A stretch of 64,000 nucleotides of DNA from Meandrina meandrites (GCA_963693305.1 OY855908.1:2773501-2837500), one strand, 5' to 3'. Shown: positions 12,401 to 25,518, numbered from the stretch's first letter. Translations and numbers: made by a program. Notes: generated by a model not told the origin, from the letters alone.

Positions 12401-15400
12401 CTTGGCTATCACCTTGAACAACTCTTGTACTTCTTTCCTGCTCTCCAAACTTCATGCAGGCACCATAACTCGATAGTGCATAAATAAATACAGTCGACTC
12501 CCAATAAGTCAAACCCACACTAACTCGAACCTCGTGCTAACTCAAACCAAAATTGATTTCCCCTGGATTTCCGTCATACATTTACTATAATTTTACCCTT
12601 GTTAACTTGAACCCTCAATAACTCTAAGAAATTTTCGTTTCCCTTCAGGTCATTTTCTATATAATTTTACCTTCCATAACTCAAACCATGTCTGTCAATA
12701 TGTGACAAATCAAAACAAACATTGTACAGCAGTCCAAAACATTAAATTTATTTTGAAGCAGCCATGTGAACTTTTTCCTTGCTTTTCATTACACAAAATG
12801 GTCAGTTCAGTTCAGGTTCGTCTGGTTTTCACAAAGTGTTGCTTCTTAACACCTTTTTAAAAATGTCAATAAGTCTCTTGGCTCCCTCGACTTCTCTATT
12901 CTGTAACTAAATTATTTTGATTAAAATGTACACTGCATGAATAGAAAAACATTAAGCCCTGTTTTCTCCTCATTTCCAGACATTTGTTCTCAACTCCCGA
13001 TAACTTGAACTCCCAATAACTCAAACCTTTTTCAATTTCCCTTGAAGGTTCAAGTTATCCCAAATTGACTGTATATTGATGTAGTAACCTTTGCTTGGTC
13101 TCTTTTAGATACTCCCATCATTGCTCAGAATGTGAATTTGATGTGTGTCACGACTGCTTTAAGCCGCACACCACTCACCTACATTCCCATCCACTGTACA
13201 GAGCAGACTCGCATTACGTGTATGCGCAGTTCAGTGGAGGCTGGAGATGTGATAACTGCGGTTCAGTTCATAACATTCCCACGGATAACAAGCCGTGGCA
13301 TTGCCAAACTTGTGAATACGACCTGTGCCATGCTTGCATGAGCTCATCAATTGAAGGTAAGATTCACTGCAGTAGACAAAGAGACATATTTATTTTTTAT
13401 TTTTTTTGGCTTAGCAATTATGTGGTTGTTGACTATTATTTTAAGCAATTTTCTTTATTTTAAAACTGATGTTGGTGATCACAATGTTCTGAAACCATTA
13501 AAAGTTGCTAAGTTCACTAAATTTTAAGTTGTCACTAAAAATATAGAAACCCTAAGCAATTATCTAAAAAAGCCTTTCTCTGTAAATTTGCAGACCTAAG
13601 ATACTAGAGATGATGATTAGAGTGCCAGAACTTTAACACCTAGGGTGTTTATTTTCATGCAGCTACATACATGACTTTAGATTCATGGTGAATCAGCATT
13701 AGAAATCCCCTGCTATATCAAAAGGCGTAATTGTCAACTTTGATCTTCTCACAAAGACAAGTTCATTGAACTAACTCCGAACTCAGAAAGCTATAGGAAC
13801 TCATTTTATTGTAGAACTATCAGAGAATGGAACGCCTTACCTAATGATGTTTTAGATGTTAAAAAAAGTCAATTATTCAAGAATGCTCTTAGATTAGAAT
13901 GATGACATTTTAATTAGATTCTAATTTTTAAATCTTTGAACTTTTCTTAGTAATCTTTTTAAATTATGTACATATTTTATTATATATTTTTAAGGTCTTT
14001 TACCTCCTCCCCCCACCCTGCTTTTTAATTTTTTTTTTATTTAATGTCTTGTAGTGATGGGAGCATGCCTCCCTTTGCAAGACCCCCATAATGTAGATGT
14101 AGATCACAAAATAATGTGTTAATGCCAATGAAAAGCAACCTTCAGAGAATTTTAGATAATGTTGAAATTGCAGATAAGAATGGTCACTGTACATGGCTCT
14201 ACTTGATCTGTGTACTTGAAGTGTAAATCAAAATTTATACTGTGGCTGGTTGGTGTTGTTACATTTAAGCACATGTAATTATGTTGTCAACAAATTATGC
14301 ACATCCCTGGCATTGATCAAAATTTATGTAGATATTTCATGAATCATTCAATTTGACGCATTCTCTCATATCAACAAAGGTATGGTCAATAGGATGTTTG
14401 CCACATACCGTAAAATTCCAGTGATAAGCCCCCTTGGTTATAGGCCCATCTACCTGAAAACAAAAAAATTACACCCCCCTCTGTTGGATAACAAAGTTGA
14501 ATAAGCCCAGGGATTATAACCTTAATTTTACTGAATGCACCTTAGTTATGTGACGTAGCTCCCACACGTCAGGGAGGCAGGGTGGCCGAGTGGTTAAGGG
14601 CGCTTGTCCCAGGTTCACGCCCTCCACCCTGCCACTAGCTGGATTTGTTCTCGGTAGTCCCGAGTTCAAATCCTCGATCACGCTTTGTATATAGCCAGCT
14701 ATGTTATGTTTCATTTAAAATATTTGTTTCCTCTGTTTCAGTGGCATGCCTGCAAACTAGCTATCTCAAAGCTAAGTGCATGACCACTTTAAACATCATT
14801 TACATTGTACATTTTTCATTTTTAAAAGTCACCTGTAGGTTAGTGTTAGAGCATCTGACCAGTGTGCAGAAGGTCGTTGGTTTAACTTCTGTTCGGTGAA
14901 CTTAGAAATGTTTTCCGATAATTGTCTAACATCGTTCTTATATTTGTTTTTGTTTGTGTTAATTTAGCAGCCGATCAAACTGGCCCTTCACCAGGAAACA
15001 TTAGCAGAAATAGGGGATTTGGAGTAATGAGATCAGGTATGCTACATGTATGCACCTAACCCAAGACCCTCTCGGACACAAGCAACATTTGCATACATGT
15101 TGACAAAAGTTAGATTGATAGCACAACGTTTCTCTTGAAAAGACCGTGCCCTCCATTCAACTCACTTGTGTAAAGATTAAGCGCATGCGTAGCCAGGACT
15201 CTACTAAGGGAACGGCAACACACACACATTCAGTTAATAACATACAATGATAACATGTAAGAATAACAAGACACTAGCTGGTAAAATTCCATCCAGAATA
15301 GCGAAAGAAACTAATCTTTTTGGGTGGCTGATCTGAAAAATTGAAGAAAACCATGGAGCCTCTTCACTGGCCATTAAATTCTAATACGATTATCAGTTGA

Positions 15401-15987
15401 GTAAGGCAGGAAGTTTGTTAAAACTACTTTGTTACCATGGGCTACTGGTTCGGTTTCCAATGGTAACTTGTCGAACTCATGATTTGGCGGGCATTTTTGG
15501 CCTGTGACGCATATGTTACCAACGGATACTAAGCCGGTTACTCGTGGCAACGACGTAGTTTTCACGTCAAAACCTTGTCACCAAACTTCCCCCATGCCTT
15601 ACTCAAATGAAAATGGTAGTACGAGTTGCTCATTGCATTATCATGTTTTAATTCTTCATTGTGATTCATGCAGCCTTCAGCTTTAACCGTCAGCCAGAAG
15701 AGAACCCTTGGGATGTAAGGAATCGTTTGACACCCACATCTGCTGGTGACGCCGCTCCATCCTTTGTGACAGAAAAAGGCAACACATTGGCTTTTCCTGA
15801 AAGCACAGATGACAATTCCAAGTGCATCATCTGCATGGAGCAACCTAAAAATGCCACGCTCATTCACGGCGACACAGGACACTGTTGCTGTTGCTGGGCC
15901 TGTGGGCAAGTCTTGAAGCAGCGGGGGGACCCATGCCCAATTTGCAGGGCGCCCATTGAGCACGTGATTAGACAGTTTAATGCTTGA
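9499..15987 (+). CDS. RING E3 ubiquitin ligase-like protein with four zinc modules and MDM2-like RING (410 aa)
   Basis: Exons: 9499-9531, 10456-11024, 13109-13356, 14968-15036, 15674-15987; together 1233 nt, one open frame ending in TGA, all introns GT/AG. Four zinc modules of the pattern W-x-C-x2-C ... H-C-x2-C-x-F-D-x-C-x2-C ... H-x-H (ZZ/DC1-like) occupy roughly residues 63-110, 126-168, 187-226 and 246-278. The last 56 residues form a RING starting CIICMEQPKNA, with TGH, a Cys-rich turn, and CPICRAPI followed by a short hydrophobic tail ending QFNA. Spacing and tail resemble the C-terminal RING of MDM2 and IAP-type ligases, which dimerise and recruit E2. Substrate ubiquitination is therefore inferred. 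No p53-binding domain is visible. The substrate is unknown, and an additional 5' untranslated exon is possible. Confidence 0.85.
11191..11292. repeat. Foldback hairpin with 45-bp arms (RING gene intron)
   Basis: Arms 11191-11235 and 11248-11292 are near-perfect reverse complements, with a 12-nt loop gagcgatagcga. The centre reads accgagcgatagcgaggt, similar in layout to the centre of the Maverick terminal palindrome. About 300 bp further right (11583-11600) a related ggtcattaca segment recurs, so the hairpin may be one end of a longer non-autonomous element of about 0.5 kb. Confidence 0.7.
11836..12131 (+). mobile_element. tRNA-derived SINE, copy 1, with 15-bp target duplication
   Basis: The head carries RNA polymerase III promoter boxes: an A box tggcctaatggttagtg (about 11850-11866) and a B box ggtttgagccc (11893-11903). 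The body matches 55605-55914 along its whole length. Perfect 15-bp duplications ttattatgttacatt flank it at 11821-11835 and 12132-12146, as expected for LINE-driven retroposition. It lies in an intron of the RING gene. Confidence 0.9.
12494..13075. repeat. Diverged repeat with 'ataactcgaac' motifs
   Basis: Bounded by cagtcgactcccaataagtc on the left and a complementary gattgactgta-like end on the right, with several degenerate copies of 'aactcgaacc' inside. Related shorter elements occur at 21118-21190 and 57690-57797. Probably a MITE family that has drifted. The region is the intron before exon 13109-13356. Confidence 0.55.
14567..14705 (+). mobile_element. Second tRNA-like SINE family
   Basis: A tRNA-like head ggtggccgagtggttaag (A box near 14581) and gagttcaaatcctc (B box near 14662) with a very short tail. 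Its sequence differs from the SINE at 11836, so this is a separate family. It lies in the intron before exon 14968-15036. Confidence 0.7.
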
Positions 15988-18900
15988 AGTGATGCATGGA
16001 TCTCGTCCTCACTTGGGTTAGTTGTAAGGGTGTTGTACTCAGGATTTGGCGTTGAGGAATTGTAACCATACGTAAGCTGAAAGTTTGTCCGCACGTTTTT
16101 AAGTAGATCGTCATGTAACCTGGGTTTGAATAAGTTCGGCTGGTAAAATTGTGAGCAAACTAGGCGATTTTCGGCTAAGGCGTGATTTAGGCATCGAGCA
16201 TTATTCCAGCAGAATAAAACAAAGCGTTTTCGATTACATAAAGAAAACAATAACGCAATTGATTTAGCCAGATAAAGAAAATAATAAATGCAAAATAGCA
16301 ACAACTGCAAAAATGCTACACTTGAAGACCGCCACCAAAAAAAAACAATAAGCGATATTTCTTCTTTAATTGAAATACTTGGTTCCGTAGGAGACAAAAC
16401 GAAGAATTACGGTCACTATAATGCCCAGGGCTTATGAGAGCCAGACGTTTTTTTTTTTTTTTTTGGCACTCTGAACATAGAGCAAGATAGGTAACTTTTT
16501 ATGAGCACTGCAGGCCGACAAAGCACGTCAATTTACTAGTAGAATATATCCAAACCTAAACGATGTCCAAAGCAGGCTCGATTACCAGCCGTGCCCTCAT
16601 GGAAGAATAAAGACGGCGCACCAGAATGAGGGTGGCCGAGCCTGCAAGCAGTCAAGCCTGTTTTTGCGGTCAACCTGTCAAAAAACCAGTAATTGGTAAG
16701 CGAAACCGGACGCGTTTAAAAATTTTAACTGGTAGTAGCGCTTTTAAAATTGTTTCTGGCCTTTTTTCGGGCTCAGATATGGCTAGAATGACAAACTTGA
16801 GCATACGAACTGTAGTTTTATTTCACTGAACATCTCTATACTAAGAATGTTCTGTATGAAGATCTGAAAAGTATTCTCCCAGAAATTAATGTTTGAGCGT
16901 CTATAAAATGGTCAGCGTGTATTCGGCAATGGCCTGGCGCATTTCCTGAGGGTTATCGCAAAATACAGGTTTGAATGTGCATGACTATGTTGTACAGAAT
17001 GTCATTGAAGTAGTTATAAACCATCAGATAAAAAATATCTATGTCGTATTTTACATGTGGCCACTTAAAACTAAAAAGTACCGCCGTTTGCATCTAAGCG
17101 CGAACACATCACGCAAAAACAGTATTTTGGATCACACTCAACGTCAATGGCACCGAACATTTAACAATGAAACGTTTTTCTCCAGTTTGAGGATGCATGC
17201 AATGAAGATCACAGACATGCTGGGTCAAGAACATAAACACCTGATCTAAAACGTATTTGTGAGGGGGGGGGGGGGGGGGGACGACAGTTCTCCGCTTAAC
17301 ACACCATAAAGCTTGTAATGCATACGAAATGATTCATACATGAACTGCGGATGTATATGAAAGTGATAAGCAATTGGAATAAAGAAGCCTGAAAAAAATC
17401 CAGGGCTTCAAGCTTCAAAAGTCTGTTGCCTAATGAGATAGATTAATACGCAAAATGGCGTTATGTTTGATACATATTAAGATCTTGTGTTTGCGCGATA
17501 TTTCCACTCTTAGATGCAATCGACGTATTTTTTAACTTAATTGTGTGTAGCTGTCAGGTACACATTTTGCTCATTTACTTAAAAGTACATATCTTTGAAT
17601 AATTCTTGTGTTTTATAGCCTTAGATTTTTTAATGACTGCTATATTCATTAAACTATCTAACCTTTAGGTTACGGTTTATCCCTGTTTTATATTGCGGGG
17701 ACTTTGAAAAAAAAAATATTAGGGCATAATTGCCAATTTCGAGCCACTTAGTGAATAGCTGTGAAGATATTAACTAATGATTTCACTTCTTCTGGTGTAA
17801 TAAAGGAATAATTCAAGAAATCACTTGAGTATGACTTATCACATGATTATTTACTAGTCTGGGAACAGGCTGCCTTACAAGGTTTGGCCGAAAAAAGAAT
17901 CGGAAAGCCGAGCAAGTTCGTTAAAAATTTAAGGAAATTGTAAAGCGCAATATCAGCCAATAATTAATATTCATCACAAAGCTGTCAATCAATAAACTAA
18001 TTGATGAGATCATGGATCTTGCCGGTCGATTCTGCTATCACTGACCGTTGGCATCAAACGAATGTCTCATTGCACGCTCGCCTGGCGCCGCTTTTCGATC
18101 AGTCTTTCGCCTTAATTATACCCATCAGGCTATTTCTCATCAAGTGGTTATTTATCACTTCACTACGATTTCATCATTTGCATTTCTTTCCTTTTTTAAA
18201 GTTTTTTTTCCTGGCGCACGATTGGTCAAAACATATCACGTGACAACCGCTTCCTTCCCAGGGTTTCTCTTCAGAATTTTCTCCAGCCAAACTGGGGTAT
18301 ATCCAAAGATATCTCCCAGTTTTTTTAAAAAATTTGCGTATTGCTTTTAGTTCGCCCCGAATAAATTGATTTATTTGTATGACTTGAATGTTTTGAAAAG
18401 ACGAACAGAACACGAATTCCCAGCTAGAATGCACTTTTAAGGGAAAACCTTTCAAAATGCTTCAGTTCACAGTGCGTGCTCTGGAAAAATAATCTCGACA
18501 TGCCTGCCCAGGCTAGTTGTTAGACAATCAGTTCGAGATCAGCAATGTCCTCACGTACCATGATATTGTTCCCGGGCGTGGAGACACGAAAAATGTTCGT
18601 GGACCGTCAAAGATGTTTCATCAGTCTGACTCTTCGTGCCGCGTTGAACGTGGACGAGCTGAAAAAAAAACACAGGCTGTCACTCACGTAGTTGTAGTAG
18701 ACTCTTGCTGGAACCGTTTTGTGCCTCTGGGTCTTCATATTTCTTATCACCGCTCTCATCGCTCCCGGCTTATGGGGACGCGAGCGATGAGTAGCACCTG
18801 TGTCCGCAGGCTATCGATTTCGTTATTTTTTTACTTAATTTCGCAAGCAATATCAGAAATGTGAGTATGATGACAGTTTTTTCGCACACTTACACAGTCA

Positions 18901-19668
18901 CTCGTCATAAGGTGACAGACAAGTGCATACACTACTTTTTCGTCTTCTCCCACTTCTTGTTCGAAAAATAGTTGGTTAAGCCATGTTCACAATAGCGACA
19001 TAACGACAAAATAACATTATGAACATAGCGAAATAAAGAAGAAAATTTTTTTTTTTCAAGTTTGAATTTTACCGAGTCGGAGCAATGCAGAGGTCTACAA
19101 AATCTTCCGCCTTGTGATCTGTTCTTTCAGTTTCTGATGGCAGGCAGATGTCAAAAATATGGCGAAAGGATCTATTACCAATATAAAAGCGGATTATATT
19201 TTGTTGTTGTAAATATCTACTGATCACAGAGTATACAGCATGTTTATAGCAACTGTAGCATAGTTGACCCTTTGAAACCCGCCTGAAGTAATAGGGGAAC
19301 CAATTTCTAGATCTACAACTGGCAGCGGTCTCTTCAAGAATCCGTAACTGTCATTCATCGTTATCCAAGATTAATCGAGATGAATGGCTTTTTCTGACCT
19401 CCGTGAACTGTTAGACAGCTCTTTTGGAAACACGTGTGCGGTTTATAATACTTTAGCCGCGGGAGGCCAAGCTGGAAACCGCATTTTTCATCATTCTAAC
19501 CGCACTTCAGGAATGTGAAAAAACCTGTGTATGACAAACTTCCGTTACATCTCCGTAAGGAAGCCAGTGGAAAGCGAGTTTGCTCAACGCAACACATCGG
19601 CGCGACGTGACAATCTGAACTTCAATTTTTTTTACTGAAATCTCCCGTTTTGTGAGAGTAAAAGCAGA
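15988..19668. other. Intergenic region, no gene supported
   Basis: No exon chain could be assembled. A short frame starting at 16626 has a possible GTAAGC donor after about 24 codons, but no downstream partner was found. A poly-G run lies at about 17262-17280. The promoter of the CH-domain gene should lie in the last few hundred bases. Confidence 0.45.
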
Positions 19669-22600
19669 ATGTCCACGAGGCAGATCTCGAGACAACGGAG
19701 TTATAAGGGAAAAGAAGCCCTCTTAGAATGGTGTAAACAGCAAACGGATGGGTATAAGGACGTGAATGTTTGCGACCTGACATCCTCTTGGAGAGACGGG
19801 CTCGCATTTTGCGCCCTTCTGCACCGATTCAGTCCCGAGCTACTGTAAGTACTTAAAATCGCATTAAGCTTAGTTTTTATCCCGTGGCGAAGTCAAAGTG
19901 GTTGTTGATAACCGCGAACAACATCTAGCTAAACAAATATCGGAACCGCTCAATTGATAACAAAGCTTTTCAACGCAGATTCGAAACTTAAATTTGCTCA
20001 CATCGCATGCTCGGCCGGGCGATGCCTGTACATGACGTTTCATTGTACCCCTTATTCGCTCCAATGGTGATTTTGTTTATTTTGACTTTGAATTACCTTG
20101 TAGACAATGCCGGGGCGATATTAAAAGTTAAAACTTGGATGACCTGTTCCTTGATTGTAAAACATTTTTCGTTATCGACAATTTCTGAGTGAAATTGGCA
20201 TCTATTCTGGGGGCACAACAATACACAACCCTTGCTATGTTCGTTTGCAAAACTGAGTGTAGTTACTCGAACTCGGTAGCAGAGCGGAATATCGGAATCG
20301 AACCGAGACGTGTTAGTAATAAACAGCTAACGAAGCGGCCTTTTCAGAGGACATGAAGCGAAACGAGACGTAACAAAGCTGGACTTTTTTTTCTCCGTCG
20401 CAAAACAATTGTTATAAACAGTCGCGATTCATAAACGACCGCCTGTGTCTTTGAAATCAAGGACACACACATAGGTTCGCATTCCTACTATACTAGACGC
20501 AAAAAAAAGATTTGTACTAATGGAACTTTATCATTACCATCATGTCGAGTTGATGCCTAATGGAAGGGAAAATACGTGATAAAGAAATTTATAGTGCAGC
20601 ACCACATCTCTGACACATTGCCATTAGCGGATATTGGTTTGACTGTCTTGGAGCCTTAAGCTGCATTTTAGCATTTTTTTTTTGTTTCTTTTCGCAGCTT
20701 TAAAACACAAGGCGAACATGAGCTAGCGAACTGATCTAAAATTAAACTCGCTGAAATGCAGCTTAAAAGGCTCTTAGTCAGAGAAACAACAGATGAGCAA
20801 AACTTGATTATGAGGTCAGGGTTAAAGGACCTTAATCTTGTAATTTTCTACTGCCTTGGGAAAAAGACAAAAGATTGTCGAAAAATAGGTGATAAGTCGG
20901 AATACTTACTTAAAACCGTACTAACTACAGATTTTTTTCGTCATCGAGCGGCCTTGTTGTGTGGTTTTCCGGTGCGCGGTGAGTCGTAGGGCTGACATAT
21001 TGGCGGGCCAGTATTTACATCGCTTGAAGCAAAACAATCTCCATTTTTGCGGACAAACGTTTTGGAATGACGTCAGTGGCTATTGTATTCGACGTAATGA
21101 ATACGCTATCAAAATACAGTTGAATCCCGATAACTCGAAATTTCAATAACTCGAACTTTTTTTTTTATTTCCCTCAGGTCTATCGGGATTAAACTTTATC
21201 AGCCAGGCAGAATAAAAACAGCTATTCATTAGGGAGGTGCTAAAAGATCAAGTAGAAGTAAATGCGTTATCAAAATTAAGCGTTTGGTCTAAGATGGAGC
21301 TAGATAAAAAGCAGGATGGTTCTGATAAGGCGAAGGGAGACATTGCCGGTCACGGTAGACTCCACTACGTTAGCCACAGTGGGGTAACACCGGGGAATTT
21401 GTAAAGATACAACATAGAGAAAACGAATGCTCAGTAGGAATCACGACGGTAGAAATAATTCAGCTCATAACTTATTTAATTCCTCTCTAACGTTTCAGTG
21501 AATTTGATGATCTATCTAAGGAGGATGGTTTGAAAAACAATGAATTGGTGAGTGGATTTTTTTCCCGGCCAACTTATACATTCGCCTTTCCTTTTTACCA
21601 AAGACTTCTATGGTGCGGGAAGTTGACTAGGCTCGATTTCCGCCGTCCTCTCGTGTTCGGTCTTCGGGCTTATTCCCTGAACAGCGGCTGGTAATCGAGC
21701 CTAGAAGTTGACCTTCCTTCAATGTATTAAAATTGCACTGAAAAATTAGATGGGATTGGATCTTTAGAATTCTTGGGCTCTTCTGACGTGACCAGTGTTT
21801 GATTTTGTCTTTTAAACTAAATACCTTTTTACATGACATTTAGGCTTTCAAAATCGCGGAAGAGAGACTCAAAGTTCCAGCGCTTTTGGACGCGCAAGAC
21901 CTGGTATCGATGAAAGCCATTGACGAATTTAGTGTGATGACGTATGTGTCAATGCTTTACAAACGAATGAACAAACGATCTTCTTCTGGTGAGTATTGTC
22001 TCGTTTCAGTTTTAATATCAGCTTCAAAATTCTCCTAAAGGCTTACTACAGATTTCCTATAGTTTCCTTTGGGAGAATTTGAATTTAGGTTTGGGTCACG
22101 ACAAGTTACCTTAGCTATCGGCTTTCAAGGTTGCGGAGGGCGATTACTTTTTTTTTGGCTCCAAATTTAGACCTGGATGTAGGTCGAGTTTTAAACAATT
22201 ATTAGATGAGGTTCTTGTGATAACCGGAATAATCAAGGTCGAGGTAAGTGTTATCAGCCGAAACCGAAGGCTGAGGCTGATAACACTTACTGAGACCTTG
22301 ATTATTCCGGATATCACAAAACCGAATCTAATAATTGTTTTATTATACATTGTTTTAAAGAAAACAACAACAAACGCACTGTTGAAGAAGCGAATCGACG
22401 AGACATGTTTTTCCTTTGCTGTGTACGAGACGCCACTCACCAAAACTACTCTTGGAAATCATGCATTGCGTGCGCAACCTACAGATTATGCACTAATCTG
22501 CTAGCAGCTAATTATTGAATTATTTGTAGGTTGCGCTGGTGATTGCCAGACTTAACTGTTGGCTTTTAGCCAATGAGAAGACAGATAGTGAGTACAATGT

Positions 22601-23606
22601 ATAATAAACTGGAATAGCGTTCAGGCAGCTTTTAGTATATTAAAGGATTAGCTTAGCATGTATTTCAAGTGTGGATAGAGTGCGAGGAGTTTGCGTTTTA
22701 CTATATATCAGTTGTACAGCAAAAAAAGCGCGAGAAAAACATGCATGGCCGCGTGCGCCTGGGCGACATGCATCTCGCTCTCGCGAGGCCAGTTTTGTTC
22801 GGTGGACTCTAGGAGGATACATACGGACTGCTTGTAGGCCGCAAGGTATTATACATAGCTTATACATGTTGTCGTCTTAATAAACATGGAGTGTAAGATG
22901 TTGTGTTATCTTCCTTGTACAGCTCCAACAAGTCCAACTTCTCCGACAGGAACGGGTACGTACAGTCCAAAGTCATTTGACGCCTCAACGATACCCTTAC
23001 ACTCGACACTCGAACCTTTTAAACACTTTACCCTCCTCCCCCCTCCCCCTCCCATACCCCTAAAACACTCCATATCAATGAAAAAAAGTCATAAAACCAA
23101 GACTTATTCTTAAATTTAATCCGCCAAAATACCTCTTATTTTTGTATGACTTTTATTGACTTACTTACCAGAATCGCCATTGTAAGATAACTTCCAAATT
23201 TATTCTTGAAGCCGTACACCTTAAAAAGGAGGCAGAAATTGCAACGGTTGTATAATCGATGAGAATGTTTCACTGATAAATTCCCGAAGGAACACATAAA
23301 ATGCTAACTTGCGACGTCGAGCAAGTTAAAAGCGCATCTGACGTTTCCGTGATTATTGCTGCCCTGGCACTTGTTGGTTTGTGGATTTATGAGCGAGATT
23401 TTACGGTGTTTGATGTGAACGTGATTTGCTTATTTTCAGGTCAAACGAGGAGAACTCTTTTTGACGTACTGAGAGATGAAAATAACTTCACCGAGCTTTG
23501 TGAAAAACGAAAAAATCGCCACAGCTCTGGAGAGACGAGTCCCTTGAGTAAAACATCCCCGACTGAAACTAAATTAGAAGAATTGCAACAGGAAAACCAC
23601 ATCTAA
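19669..23606 (+). CDS. Small single calponin-homology (CH) domain protein, 189 aa
   Basis: Exons: 19669-19844, 21499-21547, 21844-21988, 22923-22955, 23440-23606 (570 nt, stop TAA), all with GT/AG junctions and one continuous frame. Residues about 15-115 form a CH domain of the type found in EHBP1, MICAL and smoothelin-like proteins: an [10 protein letters not shown] helix, [26 protein letters not shown], and a helix ending MLYKRMNK. Such domains bind F-actin or Rab partners. The C-terminal 70 residues are Ser/Thr/Pro-rich ([12 protein letters not shown]) and then charged, ending [13 protein letters not shown], a possible start of a coiled coil. The family usually occurs in much longer proteins, so this is either a stand-alone CH protein or a short isoform with further exons downstream. 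Confidence 0.85.
21118..21192. repeat. Short repeat related to 57690-57797
   Basis: Begins cagttgaatcccgataactc and ends with a complementary tatcgggatt-like end, with 'ataactcgaa' motifs inside. It lies in the first intron of the CH gene. Confidence 0.6.
22193..22340. repeat. Foldback MITE (148 bp)
   Basis: Arms starting aaacaattattaga and ending tctaataattgttt are reverse complements along about 70 nt. The centre is gccgaaaccgaaggctgaggc. It lies in an intron of the CH gene. Confidence 0.75.
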
Positions 23607-25259
23607 CTCCGGGATCAGTAAGGATCAGCAAAATATACTTTGATCATAAACGTTAGATGACTAAAAAGACTTTCAGTTCTCACCAATGGGCACTTTGGTG
23701 GGGTTTCTGCATGTTATACATGTTATATATTTGATTCAGTATACAGAAAAAAAAAAGAAAACTGAGAGCAATGATATTAGTCAAGATAAAATGAATTAGT
23801 TTATACTTTGGTCAATGATTAGTAAGATATGACAACTTATTTTAGTAGCGAATTTCATGGTATTTAAAGATCATATATTACCAATGATAATACCGTTATG
23901 TTTTATTACACAGATTACACAAATTTTTTGTATATGCGATATTGTTGTAAAATAAACATTTATTTTCTCTTGTTCTTTACGATTTCCAGCTGTAATGCGC
24001 CGATTACTGTCCGCACTGACACGGGGAAACTTACCAGGCGTGTTACCAGCAGACCTCAATGGCGTATGGGACATAGGGTGCTTGTGTACACGTACTGAAT
24101 TTGTCCCTTGCTATATGATATCTGCACTACATGTCCCTAGTTGAGTGTAGGCGACCGCACCGGAAACCTGGCACCAACCCGGGATCGTGGGATGAGGGGG
24201 GGGGGGGGGAGGTGCGTTGACAGCTAAACAACGCTCTGTGTCAGCAGTACCAGAAGGCAAAAAAGTGTAAAAGAAAAAGAAAACTTACATAGATTATTTC
24301 TTCTGGTTGTCTATAAGGAACAGATGATGTCTTTGGTAGCAAGGAGTTTAAATTTCCCAGTTCCTACAGTCTCTCATCAACGGAAAACAATAACAGGAAG
24401 CCGAATTTCAAATGGTTAGCGCCATCTAGTTCGGTTGGTTTGCTGATTTTGGAAAATCCCTTCCAGTATTCAATGCTCATTCCAACCGGTTCCTTCCGAC
24501 AAATGGTAAGCACTCGAAGGATTCGAAAATGGATTATTTTGCCATGACAACCCCGTAAACACCGCCCGCACAGCCAGTATTTATTTATTTTTTGTCGAAG
24601 GTATCCTCGCCGAAATCATTTCACCACACAAAAGCCTTCACGAAAATCACACGATGAAGGAGTTCTTCCTTAATAGCTTGAAGCATAATGTGGCGAAAAC
24701 GCGAAGAATTCTGCGAAAACATGATCATCACAAACTACATTCCTGACGATTCCATAGAGGTACAGCTTTCGTAGGCACATAGCGACTGTTCTAGAAAACA
24801 TGCATTCAGTTTAAAATGACACTTCACACTGATCATGCTGCTGTTACCTCTTATAATTAATCATTTTTGTATTTTAATCGAAATAGACGCTTGAAAACGT
24901 ACCGTATTCTTCGTATTGACAGTGCTTATAAATGGTGTATCTATATTTTCACAGTCAAGACCGACCGCTGAGCCAATGTATCCGGCCTTCTTCTCTTTCG
25001 CGCTTCTCCCTTTCTTCCTTCCCCTTTAGAAAAGCCCATACTCAAGTTATACCTTTTTCGAATTTTTATTTTCATCTTTTATATATTTGCATGTTATTCC
25101 CATTTTTCTTAAATTTTGTTTTGGCTATTCTGGTATTTTTACATTTTTCAGCGTTGTATATAGTTATGTATCTTATTTCATTATATCTACATGTAGTTAA
25201 ACATTAACTGCCATTGTATGTATATCCCTATTCAAATTTTAGAGCCGTTAGTTTCGCAT
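23607..25259. other. Gap between CH gene and Maverick; weak exon candidates
   Basis: Mostly AT-rich DNA with a poly-G run near 24197-24209. Two stretches have some coding look. One is 24318-24505, open in one frame, preceded by a pyrimidine tract and followed by a GTAAGC donor. The other is 24601-24746, open for about 48 codons to a TGA. Their phases do not join by the obvious sites, and neither resembles a family I know. They could be alternative 3' exons of the CH gene or chance. Confidence 0.3.
25255..25259. other. Target site duplication, left (CGCAT)
   Basis: CGCAT directly precedes the first base of the element and is repeated at 42031-42035 just after its last base. A short duplication of 5-6 bp is what the retroviral-type integrases of Mavericks leave. 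Confidence 0.85.
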
Positions 25260-25518
25260 AGTAGTAATATTGGAGTCGAACGAATACCACCTCGGGCGCA
25301 CCCACCTAATTTTCCCTATTTCCTAAGGTTTACACTAAGGATTTTCAACTTACCTCGCTCACAAAGCTCGCTCGGTAAGTTGAAAACTTAGTGTTAACCT
25401 TAGGAAAGAGGGAAAGGTGGGTGCTACTCGGTAGTATTCGTTCGACTCCAATATTACTACTCGCAAGAGAAGGATAAAAGGATGCCCATTTAGAGGGATG
25501 CAACATAAATGTACAAAG
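25260..25518. repeat. Left terminal inverted repeat containing a 202-bp palindrome
   Basis: The outer 202 bp (25260-25461) fold on themselves. Arm 25260-25354 pairs imperfectly with 25374-25461 around a spacer that holds the 7-bp direct repeat ctcgctc twice. A further 57 bp (25462-25518) has no palindrome but is shared with the right end (41772-41828), with several mismatches. Each terminus therefore contains two inverted copies of the AGTAGTAATATTGG arm. Confidence 0.92.

Noticed and set aside
16626..16829. 67-codon ORF with ACFCGQPVKKP and a possible GTAAGC donor
   Set aside because: No downstream exon that keeps frame was found; too little to call.
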